Assembly (NCBI GenBank): GCA_026936335.1 | Contig: JAPMXV010000030.1 | Location: 428,933 to 492,932, forward strand | Source of the DNA: Mantamonas sphyraenae | Taxonomy: Eukaryota; CRuMs; Mantamonadidae | Direction of reading: 5' to 3' | Length of the DNA stretch: 64,000 nt | Shown here: positions 47,118 to 57,197 of the stretch, piece by piece | Layout: every line of letters begins with the position of its first letter | Position numbering within the stretch: the stretch's first letter is position 1 | Translations under genes and position numbers: made by a program | Notes under the pieces: generated by a model | What the model saw: the letters and a program-made list of their open reading frames with translations, nothing else | Databases searched by the model: none | What the model was told of the DNA's origin: nothing

Positions 47118-47151
47118 GACTGCATCTCACTGAAAACGAGCAGGTGCAGTC
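47118..47151. promoter_or_regulatory. Inverted-repeat element upstream of small gene (site 1)
   Basis: GACTGCA at 47118-47124 and its exact inverse TGCAGTC at 47145-47151 flank GAAAACGAG at 47132-47140. The same three-part arrangement occurs at 54858-54913. It lies 36 bp before the ATG of the 102-residue gene, so it is a candidate promoter or 5' UTR hairpin. Function not known. Confidence 0.45.
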
Positions 47152-47186
47152 AACGAGTGCGCCGGGAGGCTCAAGATAATCCAAGC

Positions 47187-47495
47187 ATGGCATACACTGG
47201 CCAATTCATTGCAGGAGACGAATACGATGTCTCTGCATACCTGATTGAGGACGAGAACGAGTTGGTGGAGCAGGTGATGGAGATGAGCAGGATCAGTGCA
47301 GGCGGGGAGAGCGACGAAACAAGCATGTGCTGGGGAGGCAGCGAAAGCTTTTACGATGAGGCGTCGGGTTCAGCATGTGTGGACGAGGGGGATATTCTGG
47401 GGAAGCTGCTGCGTGCAGAGAGGACGAGAGAGGCGGTGGCCGAGGCGATGATGGAGTTGGGGCTGAACCCAGTGACGAGTGGTCGCGGCATGTGA
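47187..47495 (+). CDS. Small acidic protein of unknown function
   Basis: A 102-residue frame starting MAYTGQFIAG with a complete stop. It is strongly acidic (YLIEDENELVEQVMEMS), contains two Cys, and ends in a helical segment ILGKLLRAERTREAVAEAMM. I recognise no domain. Support comes from sensible composition, good length between two genes, and an upstream inverted-repeat element shared with another small gene at 54936. The stop is followed immediately by a run of 19 G. It could be spurious. Confidence 0.45.
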   Translation: MAYTGQFIAGDEYDVSAYLIEDENELVEQVMEMSRISAGGESDETSMCWGGSESFYDEASGSACVDEGDILGKLLRAERTREAVAEAMMELGLNPVTSGRGM

Positions 47496-47640
47496 GGGGG
47501 GGGGGGGGGGGGGGCAACATATTGCAATAGAGGGGGGCATGGTGGTAGTAGTACTGTGGAAGAACTCTTGAGCGCCCGATGCATCCGCACTCTTGAGCGC
47601 CCGATGCTTCCGCACTCTTGAGAAGCGGGGCGCCTCGGCG
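47496..47640. repeat. G19 homopolymer and short tandem repeat
   Basis: A run of 19 G occupies 47496-47514. At about 47564-47625 a 25-bp unit, ACTCTTGAGCGCCCGATGC followed by A/TTCCGC, is present twice and then begins a third time. The 270 bp from here to the helicase stop hold no plausible gene. Confidence 0.7.
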
Positions 47641-47765
47641 CTATTCATCCTCTCATGAACGACAATACAATAGAGTAGCAAAGATGATTCCCGCCGGGGG
47701 GTCATGCTCGAGACGATGAATGTGCTGCACAGCCTACAGTCCGCAAAAATCCTCCATTTGCCCCT

Positions 47766-50700
47766 CTACTCCCAAGCCACGACGTACAATGGCAGCACAA
47801 GGGCCTCGTCAAATATCACGTATTCCTTCCTGGCATCCTCCGACCTGTGTGAATCGTACCCGTCGGCCAGCCCACAGCCAACACTGGGGGCGTCCATCAC
47901 GAGTGACACGCCGGGTACAATTGCACATGCCAGAAGCTCCTTGAACCCATTTTCTCGAATATAGCCCATGCTAGTGGCGCTGTAGTGCGAAAAGTACAAG
48001 CCGGCGCCGTACTTCCCCTTGTTGCCTGTGTTGGCACCCAGCCGCGCCCGTTTGAACCCTTCCTTGACAATCGACTGAAGTGCGGTCTTGTTCGTCCCAT
48101 GAAACGCAAGGACGTACTCCAGCTTGCATCCGCGCTTCCGCTCCAGGTTCGTCCATGCGGTTTCAAAGCGCTCCAGCAGCTCGACATGAAACACCTTGCG
48201 CACAGAAACTCGAGCCACTTCAACGTCACGCCGCGTCTCCATGAACTGGGAGTACACAGTCCGTCGTTCGGTTTCCAAAGTGTGCAACTCGTCGCAGTTG
48301 GTTTCCAGAAGCAACTCGCCCACTCGGTCGATCGCATGCTCCTCCATCTGCTTGCGCGTGTCCTTGACCAACGAGTGTACCTCCAATGAGCTGCTTGCTT
48401 GACCCTCTACCACGCGCACAGGGAGCCACATGTGAGGATTGGGCGCGTACGCGCACTGCAAGTCGCCAAACGAAACCAGTTGCAGCCTCGTCAGGTTCAC
48501 ACCCACTTTGCTCATCAATTTTGTCTCGCTCATGCCAATCCAGCCATCCGGAGCCTTGTTCATGTGCTTTCCTGATCCTGTCGGAATCTCGCACACAATG
48601 CCCACCTGCGTTGATCCGTCCAGCATGCGGTTTGCCGCAAGGAGCCTTTTGTAGCACTCCTTTGGCTTGTTGCAGTTGTGCGGCGAGCCACCAGGCTTTG
48701 TCTCCCACCGGACCACGCTGCGCCAAAGGACGGCGTCCGTGCGAGACGAGGATGACGAGGATGACGAGGAAGAAGCTCCCTCTGCTGGCTCCGCCATCTC
48801 CGTCTCCACTTGCACGTGGGGATCGCACAGAAAGAGCTCACTGTTCACAACATTCAGCGCCGTTTCCATGCTTTCGCAGGCCAGAAACACCCTGCGCCGC
48901 GGCACGGGATCATCCACGTGCTGAAGCACGTTCAGGAAACGGGATTTCTGGGCCGGATGTGATACAGAGAAGGCGGTTGAAAGCACAAATTGACAGCCTC
49001 CGAGAAGGCCCAGTTCTTGCTCCACCTCCTTTCCGTACTGCTCTTCTGCAAGCACGACTTGATTCTTCTGTTCCTTGGACTCAAGCACCTCCAGTTCGCG
49101 TTTCAGTTCCTCCAGGCAACGAGACTTCTGAATGCGCAGGGCCTCCTTGCGGGTCTCCGTACACACGTCACATTCTCGTTTCTCGCACGCATCTCCACAG
49201 ATCTCCTTGCATGGATGGCCACATGGACGCGTCTTTGTGCATGGTTGGGGGCACTTTACGTCACTCGGGCGTTTCCCACACGGCACGATCACGTTGTGGC
49301 CACACTTGGGGTGCTTCATGGTCTCCTTGTGGGTGCACTTTGGGCATGGGCGCGAACAACGGCCAGTGCACGGGTGGCCGCACTCCAGCACCTCGTCACA
49401 CGCCTCTGGACACCGCTCAGAGCTGCGGTGATTGTGGCACGGCTTCTTGCATTTGTGGAGACACGAGGGGAAGCGAGTCGAGCATGGGTGTGTGCAAAAC
49501 TCGCGGTCCCAGCCCTGGCAACTCGCCGGAATCGAGGTCTTGACCTCCTTGTGTCGCGGACAGCGGACGGGAAGATCCTCGACAATCAGACCATCGCCGT
49601 CCAGCATCTCCAGGACATGTTTCCATGCCGCATGCTTCTTGTAAATCGTCTCTTTGTTGCCCAGAATCAAGAGCCCGCGTTGAGCACGCGACAGGGCGAC
49701 AATCATACGGTTCTCTTTGGCCACGAAGCCCATGTTGCCCTCGGCATTGCTTCGCACAAGTGAAAGAATCACATATTTGGCCTGGTCGCCTTGGAAACGA
49801 TCCACGGATGTCACACGCTCTGCCATCTGTGTGTGGCCTCGAAGCTTGAGCAACGCGCGGATCGCCGTCACTTGGCCCACGTACGGAGTGATCACCACCA
49901 TATCTGCTTCCTTGACTCCCTCTGCAAGCATCGTTGCAACCATGAACGACGTCATGTTTGCCTCCGTGTCGTTCCTGTGGCTGGCACCCGACGGACTGCG
50001 CGATTCCCGGCCATTGTGCGTCCACAGCGCGACACCCGGAATGTCCAGAAGGGGCCATCCACCTCCCTGAAGGACTGTGTCACCGTCGTCGATGTCAATT
50101 CCTTGGCGGCTGTAGCATGGCCGGATCAACCTGGAAATCTCTGGGCGCATGCGACGCTGGACATCGAGCGACTGCAATGGGTACCCGTTGCGCACCAGGC
50201 GCTCAAACATCGAGATACCAGGTCATGCTTCGTCTCCAATCTGTATGAGTTGACCGAAGGCTGCAGCTGCCGGTGGTCTCCGATCATCACCACATGCTGC
50301 GCCGACCACGGGATGCTGGCGAGCATGTGTGGCTCCAAGATCTCTGCAGCCTCTTCCACAAACACAACTCGTGGTCGCATGCGTTCGATGAGACTCGCCC
50401 GCATGGCACATCCGCTTGTCGTCATACCCACGATCTTTGCTTTGCGCAGCGTCTTCAGCTGCTTGCTGTCGTACATCAGCTTTGCCTCGCGCTGTTGAAC
50501 ATCCATCACCTGGATCAAACCTTCCAAGTTGTCCACCACGGCCACCATCTCACGGTGGACCATCGCACGAATGACCGACAGTCGCTCTTGGGCATCCAGA
50601 GCCCACACATCGTCCACCGAGCGCAAGTCCAGGTCCCGTGCCGCGTCGTCAAAGAGCAGGTCCAGCTTCCTGCGCAGCACACGAACGCTAGGAACGGCTT

Positions 50701-53700
50701 CATCCTGCATCTTCTTCACGGTTTGCACTTGCTCGGTTGCAGCCGCCATCCTCTCCTGTTGCTCATCTGCAGCCAGCTCCTCTTCCAACATCCACGCACT
50801 GGAATCCCGCTCTTCCTGCGGGCATCCCACCTCGAATCGGATCCACTTGTTCTCCGGCACCGTGTAGTGGTGTCCACTTTCCACGATCAAGCGACAATCG
50901 TTGACCTCCCCAACGTGCACCTGCACTCGACACGACCATACGGTGCCCGTGCGCGTCATAGCCACGCCGTTGCTCACTGTGCGAAGTTCCAACTCCACAG
51001 CTTTGACTGAGGCGTCAAACTCCCTGCTTACGATTACAAACACTGGGCCATACTCGACCTCCATGTCATCCTCGTGCACAGCGAACTGAATCAAATCGTC
51101 CCCGCTCGCCTGCACTCGGCCTTGGCCCTGTCCACCTTGGCCCTCCTGCTCCAACACACCAATTTGGTCCAGCATGTGGAAGATGCCCGCAACGTCTGTT
51201 TGCTCGTCTTGTACCGTCATCGTTGCTGAGGACGAGTTCACTGCCAGCCTGCGCGCCTCTTTGCACCACGTGCGCAGCAGCTTGTCTTTTTCAACCCAGT
51301 CGAGCGCAGACGAGTCGCTGTCGTCGTCTTTCACCAGAGAAGCGAGCATCTGTTGCGTTGCCTGGCTCTCCCACAGCTCAAGCGTCGCTGCTCCCGTCTG
51401 CAGAATGCCTTGGAGCGTGGCAAACTGGTCTCGTGCCTGACCACACTTGAAGCGCAGCGTGTTCAGTTGTTCTTTCAGGTCATCCATCATTGCCTGCAGC
51501 TCATGACTTGGGTCCTTCCAAATCCTTCGTGACAAAAGGCATTCCTTGAGGGATTCCTCCTTGCACCCTCCGCCCACACGCACAATGTCTTCTGCCTCAC
51601 AAAACTGCAGGCACCCCTTCAAGAACTCGTCCAGGCCGTGGTTCTTGTATGTGAGCACCATGATGGGTCGGTGGTCGTATCCGTCGTTGTCAAGCTCCTC
51701 TTTCTTCTTGATCAGCAGCCTGTCCAGTTCCAAATCCGAGCGGCTGATTTGCCTGCTCTCCATCTCGTGCCTTTCCGCCTTCAGCTCGTCGATGACTTTG
51801 AAAAGTGCAGTGCGCTCCTGTCCCTTTGTCCGATTCACTTGATCGAACGCTTGGGTGATACGGCTTGACAAGAGTTTCAGCCTGCGTTTGTGCTCTTTTC
51901 GCTCATCGCTCAGCGTTTCCACCTCCACCTGCAGCTCTTCGATCCGCGCGTCCACTTCCGTCCGAGGCGGTGGACACACGGTCTTCAGATGGTTCAGGAT
52001 GATGTTCAGAATGATCTTTCCAGTGTGTGTCTTGCCTGTGCCAGGCGGACCCTGCACCAAACACATTTCCTGCGTCAGCGCAGCCCGCACAGCTTCTTGC
52101 TGCGATTCGTTCAGGGGCATGGTGTCAAGGATCGAGTTGAGAGCCTGCATGTCCAGGTTCTTGAGATACTCTGGGGGTTCAGGCCTGCACTCTCGTGGGG
52201 CCACAAGGATGTGCTCAAAGGGAATGGCTGACGCTTTGCTTCGCTGCATCAAGCATTCGAGCACTGGTCCAAAGCTGTTGAACATCACGGGCGACTCCAC
52301 CATCACCCAGCCAGTCTTTGCACTGAGGGCACTTTCTTCCATCAGCAACTCCATCTCTTCCACAGAGCAGCCGCTTGGAGCAACGGCAACGTGGAATCGC
52401 ATGGACGCGTTTGGAATGGCCAGCACGCCATCGGACACCACCGTGGCGTACATGCAGGATGAGAAACGATCACGAGAAAGAGCTACAAGCGAACCATACT
52501 GCAGCTGTGCCCTTGGGATCTTCTTGCGGCGGTAGGTGAACGAAAGCAACGCGCTGCTTCGATCTTGTCCGCGCTGGTGAACCGTGATGGCATCGAAGCG
52601 CACCTGGGCAAACAAGTTGGACAGGGGACGTCCGTTTCTCTGGTTCTTGCGTAGGTCTTCCGACATTTGCATGAAGCAGTCTGCGCGCAGCAGCTTCAGG
52701 TGTGTCTCCACATACGCGCTCCGGTTCTCGTACCCGCTGTCGACCACGTTTTTGGGAAGGCGAGCGGAAGACCACGTGTGCTTTGAAATCAGCTCCTGTG
52801 CCGTCGGGAGGACGTCCCCCCATTGCTCCAACGCTCCAGACGGGGCGCTGCTGTGGCGAATGTGCATCGTGTCCCATTCGCTTTGGAAGTCGTCCCAGTC
52901 CAGGGCCTCTTGCATCAGCTCTGCGTAGTCGCAGAGGGGCATGGGCTGTGTCGAGTTGCACAGACGCGTGCCCATCTCCCCCAGCCACTCACGCAACCCG
53001 TCGTACACATCCCCCAAGAACGCGCACTCCTGCAGCAAGTTGTACACGAACAGCTCAAAATTGCGTGGAAACTCCTCAATGCTCAGCACGTGTTGCATGA
53101 ATGGAGAGGACCCGTCGTGGAGCAGTTCAAGCGAGCAGCGGCATGACGACGCTGCTTTGTCCTGCTGCTCACGAGAGTGCACAAACTGGAATTCTTGAGA
53201 GAAGCACTTCAACAGCTCCGGGTACACCTTTTCGTTGTCCCCAAGGCAGGCCATGCGGATGTACGGGAGCAGACGTTTCCATCGAAGCGGGAGCTCCTCG
53301 TCTCCAGGGGCAAACGCATGAGACGACCCGTTGCGTCCTCTGCGATTCTTGTTCAGACTGCCGAGTACGTCTTGGAGCATTTTGAGTGAACACTCGTTGG
53401 GTGGGATTGGGGATATCGATGTGACGAGCGCATCTGCTTCGTCGTCCGATCCAGGAAGCACGCCAAGCGTCACGGGCATGCCTACACACGTGTTGTCAAG
53501 GGATTCTTCGAAAGCACCCGAAGCAGACGGCACGACGTAATCCTTTCGGTCGATCTTCAGCTCAATTTTCTGGTTGGTCAGGTCGCGGAGAAACACCTTG
53601 CGGCGAAAGATGAGGCCCTTCACCACAATCGTGTTTGGAGAAAGGACAGACACAATGGGGGCCTTTTCTTTCGAGGAGCCACGTCCTGCATTGCAGAGGC

Positions 53701-54710
53701 GCACGAGGGACGCCCAATGGGAGGTGAACTCAAGGTACAGGTTGTTGTGCTGATCTGCCTCCAGCAGAAAGTCGCCAATCCCATCACGAAGTTGGTTTAC
53801 ATCGGCTTGACTGATCAGTTGGTTGCGTTGAACGGCATTGCACAGGCGCAGGCCGTGATTGACTGCGGTGGAGAAGACTGTGGACGCACAGAGTTGTTGC
53901 ATGGACGTCGGCAGCGCGGCGCCTGCTCGCACGAGTGAGTCAGCCATCCTCAGGATCAGAGTTGGATCCTTGAGCGAGTCCCGCGAGACAATCTTTTGTT
54001 GCGATTCGGTGCGAAGTGAGTTCAGCAGCGAGAGGCGTTTTCGCAGCTGTGCTTCAGACCTCGTCAGCTCCTCTGGCAGCAGTACCTTGTTTCGCATCTC
54101 ACGCCCGAGCACGTGCAGGATGTTCTGTGCAGCTGGGATGTGTTGATGCTGGCCTTCGTGTGAAGAAGAAGAGGAAGCGGTGGACGGCTTTCCGGAGTTT
54201 GCAGGGGTCGATGGTTTTCGGGAAGGGGACTTGCCCTTGTTGTTTGCATGGCGTTTCTTGTGGTTGTTCTGTTTTGGCTGCCTGCGTGAAGAGGAGGAGG
54301 GTGAGGAGGAGGAGGGTGAGGAGGAAGAGGAGGAAGAAGAGGAGGAAGAAGAGGAAGAGGAGGAGGAGGAGGACGAGGAGGACGAAGTGGAGGAAACATG
54401 TTGTTGCTTGTCGCCGCCGTGCGCGTCCGTCTGCGGGAAGCTTGAGCTCTGTTTGCTTGGCGTCGATTGCCGTTTAGGGGCACCTTGCTTTTGTTTCTTG
54501 GAGTGCGCACTGGATTGGCCGTGATTCTGCTGGTGCTGGGACCCCTTCGTGTTGCGGGAGGGTTTCTTCTTGTCCTTCCCGTGGTACGTGCGCTTTGATG
54601 GACCGGACTGTGGGTGTGGGTGTGTGGGTGTGAGGGTGAGTGAGAGGTGGAAGCGAGCAGTGGGGCAGGATGGGCTGTGGGTGTGTGAACGGCGGGTGGA
54701 GCTGTACCAT
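47766..54710 (-). CDS. ZNFX1-like SF1 helicase fused to NFX1 zinc fingers and a C-terminal PARP domain (frame broken near 50210)
   Basis: A giant gene of ~2,270 codons. The ATG at 54710-54708 sits directly on a donor (ATG|GTACAG) and joins to 54607. A basic, Ser-rich disordered N-terminus is followed by the ZNFX1-type region and an SF1 helicase: Walker A GPPGTGKTHTG (~52035), VVFVEEAAEIL (~50350), GDHRQLQPSVN (~50275), RRMRPEI, VTSVDRFQGDQAKYVILS and ALSRAQRGLLILG. Then NFX1-type Cys fingers (about 49120-49520, CGHPCTGRCSRPC, CGHPCKEICG) and a C-terminal PARP fold (AFHGTNKTALQSIVKEGF, GKYGAGLYFSHYSATSMGY, YVIFDEALVLPLYVV). ZNFX1 relatives act in antiviral sensing and small-RNA inheritance; PARP would ADP-ribosylate. 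Between motifs III and IV the frame shifts (TATCTCGATG near 50210), so this copy may be a pseudogene or carry a sequence error. Confidence 0.85.
54283..54395. repeat. GAG/GGA triplet repeat encoding a Ser run
   Basis: Imperfect (GAGGAG/GAAGAG)n purine tract of about 110 bp, coding on the minus strand for the poly-Ser stretch in the N-terminus of the helicase-PARP protein. Similar triplet tracts mark tails of several genes in the window (6180-6210, 25480-25530, 29080-29110). Confidence 0.7.
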
Positions 54711-54857
54711 GTTGGGTTGGTCGAGGTGGTGCAGGTGATGCCGGTGTTTACAGATGCACCACAGGGTCTGTACAGGTGTTTATATGGGACTAGATGCCTG
54801 ATTGTGTGTCTATTGCTGTTGTGGGTGGCGTAGAAGTGGAGGTGTGCGAGGCGGAGT

Positions 54858-54913
54858 GACTGCATCTGACTGCATCCGGATTCCGAGGAAAACGAGAAGT
54901 GGCGGATGCAGTC
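54858..54913. promoter_or_regulatory. Inverted-repeat element upstream of small gene (site 2)
   Basis: GACTGCATC occurs twice in direct order (54858-54866, 54868-54876) and once inverted as GATGCAGTC (54905-54913), with GAAAACGAG between them at 54888-54896. The layout matches the site at 47118-47151, where the arms are 7 bp. It lies 22 bp before the ATG of the Gly-rich frame. A transcript through it could form a 9-bp hairpin. Confidence 0.45.
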
Positions 54914-54935
54914 GATTGCATATTGGGTGCTATTT

Positions 54936-55220
54936 ATGCGGATGGGTGTCATGTGCGCTGGGGTGGCAAACGAAACCAACATGGCACGTCATGGCAGCAG
55001 CAGCGGCAGCGGAAACTCGGGAAGCAGAGGAGGCGGAGGAGGCGGAGGTGGTGGGAGTGGTGGGAGATCAGGAGGTGGTGGGAGGTCGGGTGGTGGTGGA
55101 AGTGGGAGGTCGGGTGGTGGGGGAAGTGGTGGGCGAGGTCAGGGGAATGCTGGCGGGTGGCCATCGACGACCGGGAATCCAAGCGGCGGAGGACGATCAA
55201 ACGCAGGGTCGAGGCGTTGA
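54936..55220 (+). CDS. Possible small Gly/Ser/Arg-rich protein
   Basis: A 94-residue frame beginning MRMGVMCAGVANETNMARHG, then almost entirely Gly, Ser and Arg in RSGGGG-type repeats, ending SNAGSRR. Such RGG-like repeats are found in RNA-binding proteins, but they also arise from G-rich DNA. The only positive support is the upstream inverted-repeat element shared with the gene at 47187. Uncertain. Confidence 0.3.
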   Translation: MRMGVMCAGVANETNMARHGSSSGSGNSGSRGGGGGGGGGSGGRSGGGGRSGGGGSGRSGGGGSGGRGQGNAGGWPSTTGNPSGGGRSNAGSRR

Positions 55221-55782
55221 TCGGATGTCGGTGGTGGTGTGTGGGGAGGGGAAAGAGATGCAAGTGAAGGTGATTGCACAGGATTCGGCGTTCATTGTCT
55301 TGAGAGAGGGAGGATGGGGGTGGAGATCGGCGCAGTCAATAGGCGCGCATGGCACGTGCCTTTGCCAGAGCCAAGAGCCAATCAGGGTAGCCTTTGTTGT
55401 TTATCTTTGTGCTGGTGATGCGGATCATGTTGTGGCATGGTTGAAGGGTGCGTTCGTGCACGGTTGCAAAGCGGGTACCGATGCATCGCATGCCCGGGGT
55501 TTGGGTTGTGGGGATCGTGGGGTGGTAGATTTGTGTGTGTGTGGGTGATGTGAACATGTGCGCGGGTGTGTGTTTGTGGTGAACGCGTGGAGTGGAGGCG
55601 GTGAGGTAGAGGCAGGGCGCGCCTTGTCCTGCGTGCGGTGGCGCATCCAACGCATATTACACACACACACACTTCAAAAAAGTAGGGTAGGTCAGGGCGG
55701 ATGTATCGGGGACTTTTACACGTGTTTGGGTGGGATAGAGAGAGGCACGAGGAAAGGGAGGAATCAGGAGAGACTGACAACC

Positions 55783-57191
55783 ATGGGATACAGTATCGCA
55801 GGAAGTATGGGCTTAAACGAAGAAGAGTGGGTGCAATTGTTGCAGAGCGGGGACCATGGGCGGATTGTGGAAGCTTTGGAGGCTCAGGGGACGGTGAGTT
55901 GGGGGAAAGAAATCGGGAGGGAGTTGGTGAGCGTGACGTTTGATCGTCGCACGAGAGGAGGGGGAGGAGGGATGGGTGTAGGGTGGGTGTGATGGTGTGT
56001 AGGAAGGTTGGGACGTGTGTTGACACGACACACATACAGGGATTGTACCTTCGTGCGGGGCTGCGTGGCAAAGGAGCAGCGGCACTTGCCGAGGCACTAG
56101 CTCAGAACAGCAGCTTGCAGACACTGATCCTCGACAGCAACAGCATCGAGGCAGAAGGAGCAGCGGCACTTGCCGAGGCACTGAATGAGAACAGCAGCTT
56201 GTTGAGACTGAGTCTCTGGGACAACAGCATCGGGGACAAAGGAGCAGTAGCACTGGCGCAGGCACTGAGTGCGAACAGCAGCTTGCAGACACTGTTCCTC
56301 GACAAGAACAGCATCTGGGCTGAAGGAGCAGCAGCACTGGCGCAGGCACTGGGTAGGAACAGCAGCTTGCAGAAACTGATCCTCCGAAACAATGGATTCG
56401 GGGACAAAGGAGCAGCAACGCTGGGGCAGGCATTGAGTGAGAATCGCAGCTTGCAAACACTGTACCTTGGCTACAACAGCATAGGCGCAGAAGGAGCAGC
56501 AGCACTGGCGCAGGCACTGGGTAGGAACAGCAGCTTGCAGAAACTGATCCTCCGAAACAATGGATTCGGGGACAAAGGAGCAGCAACGCTGGGGCAGGCA
56601 TTGAGTGAGAATAGCAGCTTGCAGACACTGGACCTCGATGCAAACAGCATCGGAGACGAAGGGGCAGCAGCACTGACGCTGGCCATGGAAGTCAATCGGT
56701 CGTGCTGGAAGATCGACGGCGTTCGCAATGAGGCTTTGCAGTCACTGTTGGAGAGAAACAAGGAGCGGCACGCGGAGTTTGTGGAGTGCGGGGACGTGGA
56801 GAAGATGAGAGAGTTGATGGAGTGGGGTGTGCCTGTGGACACGTTTGCAGGGGATGGAGGGAAGGAGACTGCGCTGGAGAGAGCAGTGAAGGGAGGGGAT
56901 GAGAGGATTGTGGAGGTGTTGCGGGCCTGGGGCGCGAAGCCGAGGATGGAAGCGGTGGAGATGGTGAGGAAGGAAGGGTGGAGGAAGGCGTGGCATTGGA
57001 TTGGGTGGGGTGGACAGGTGGATGAGGTGATGGAGGTGGTGTTGGTGATGAACGGGGAGGAGAGGGAGGCGATGTTTGCGTGTGGAGGGATGGAGGAGTA
57101 TGTGGAGGAGAGAGGGTGGGAAGGGTGGGTGACACTGCCGGATGAGGTGATGGAGAGGGTGATTGGGTGGGTGGGAAGGGGTGCGGAATGA
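55783..57191 (+). CDS. LRR (RNI-type)-ankyrin protein with F-box-like C-terminus, copy 2
   Basis: Exons 55783-55893 and 56040-57191 (146-bp intron) give 420 residues with the same order as the copy at 45470: short N-terminus (LNEEEWVQLLQSGDHGRIVE), about seven 28-residue LRRs (GDKGAATLGQALSENSSLQT type), two ankyrin-like repeats (VECGDVEKMRELMEWGVPVD; ALERAVKGGDERIVEVLRAW) and the terminal VMNGEEREAMF and WVTLPDEVMERVIGWVG motifs. A pair of LRRs near 56340-56450 recurs almost unchanged at 56510-56620, showing recent internal duplication. It is adjacent and convergent (6-bp gap) to the module protein, and the 3' end was duplicated together with that gene. Confidence 0.8.
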
Positions 57192-57197
57192 ATGGTT

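Larger units (their letters stand above)
54711..55782. other. Intergenic region between helicase-PARP and LRR copy 2
   Basis: About 1.07 kb. It holds the divergent helicase promoter, an inverted-repeat element (54858-54913) and one possible Gly-rich small gene (54936-55220). From 55221 to 55782 I see no supported gene; the open frames there are His/Thr-rich by-products of TG-rich sequence. Confidence 0.5.
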
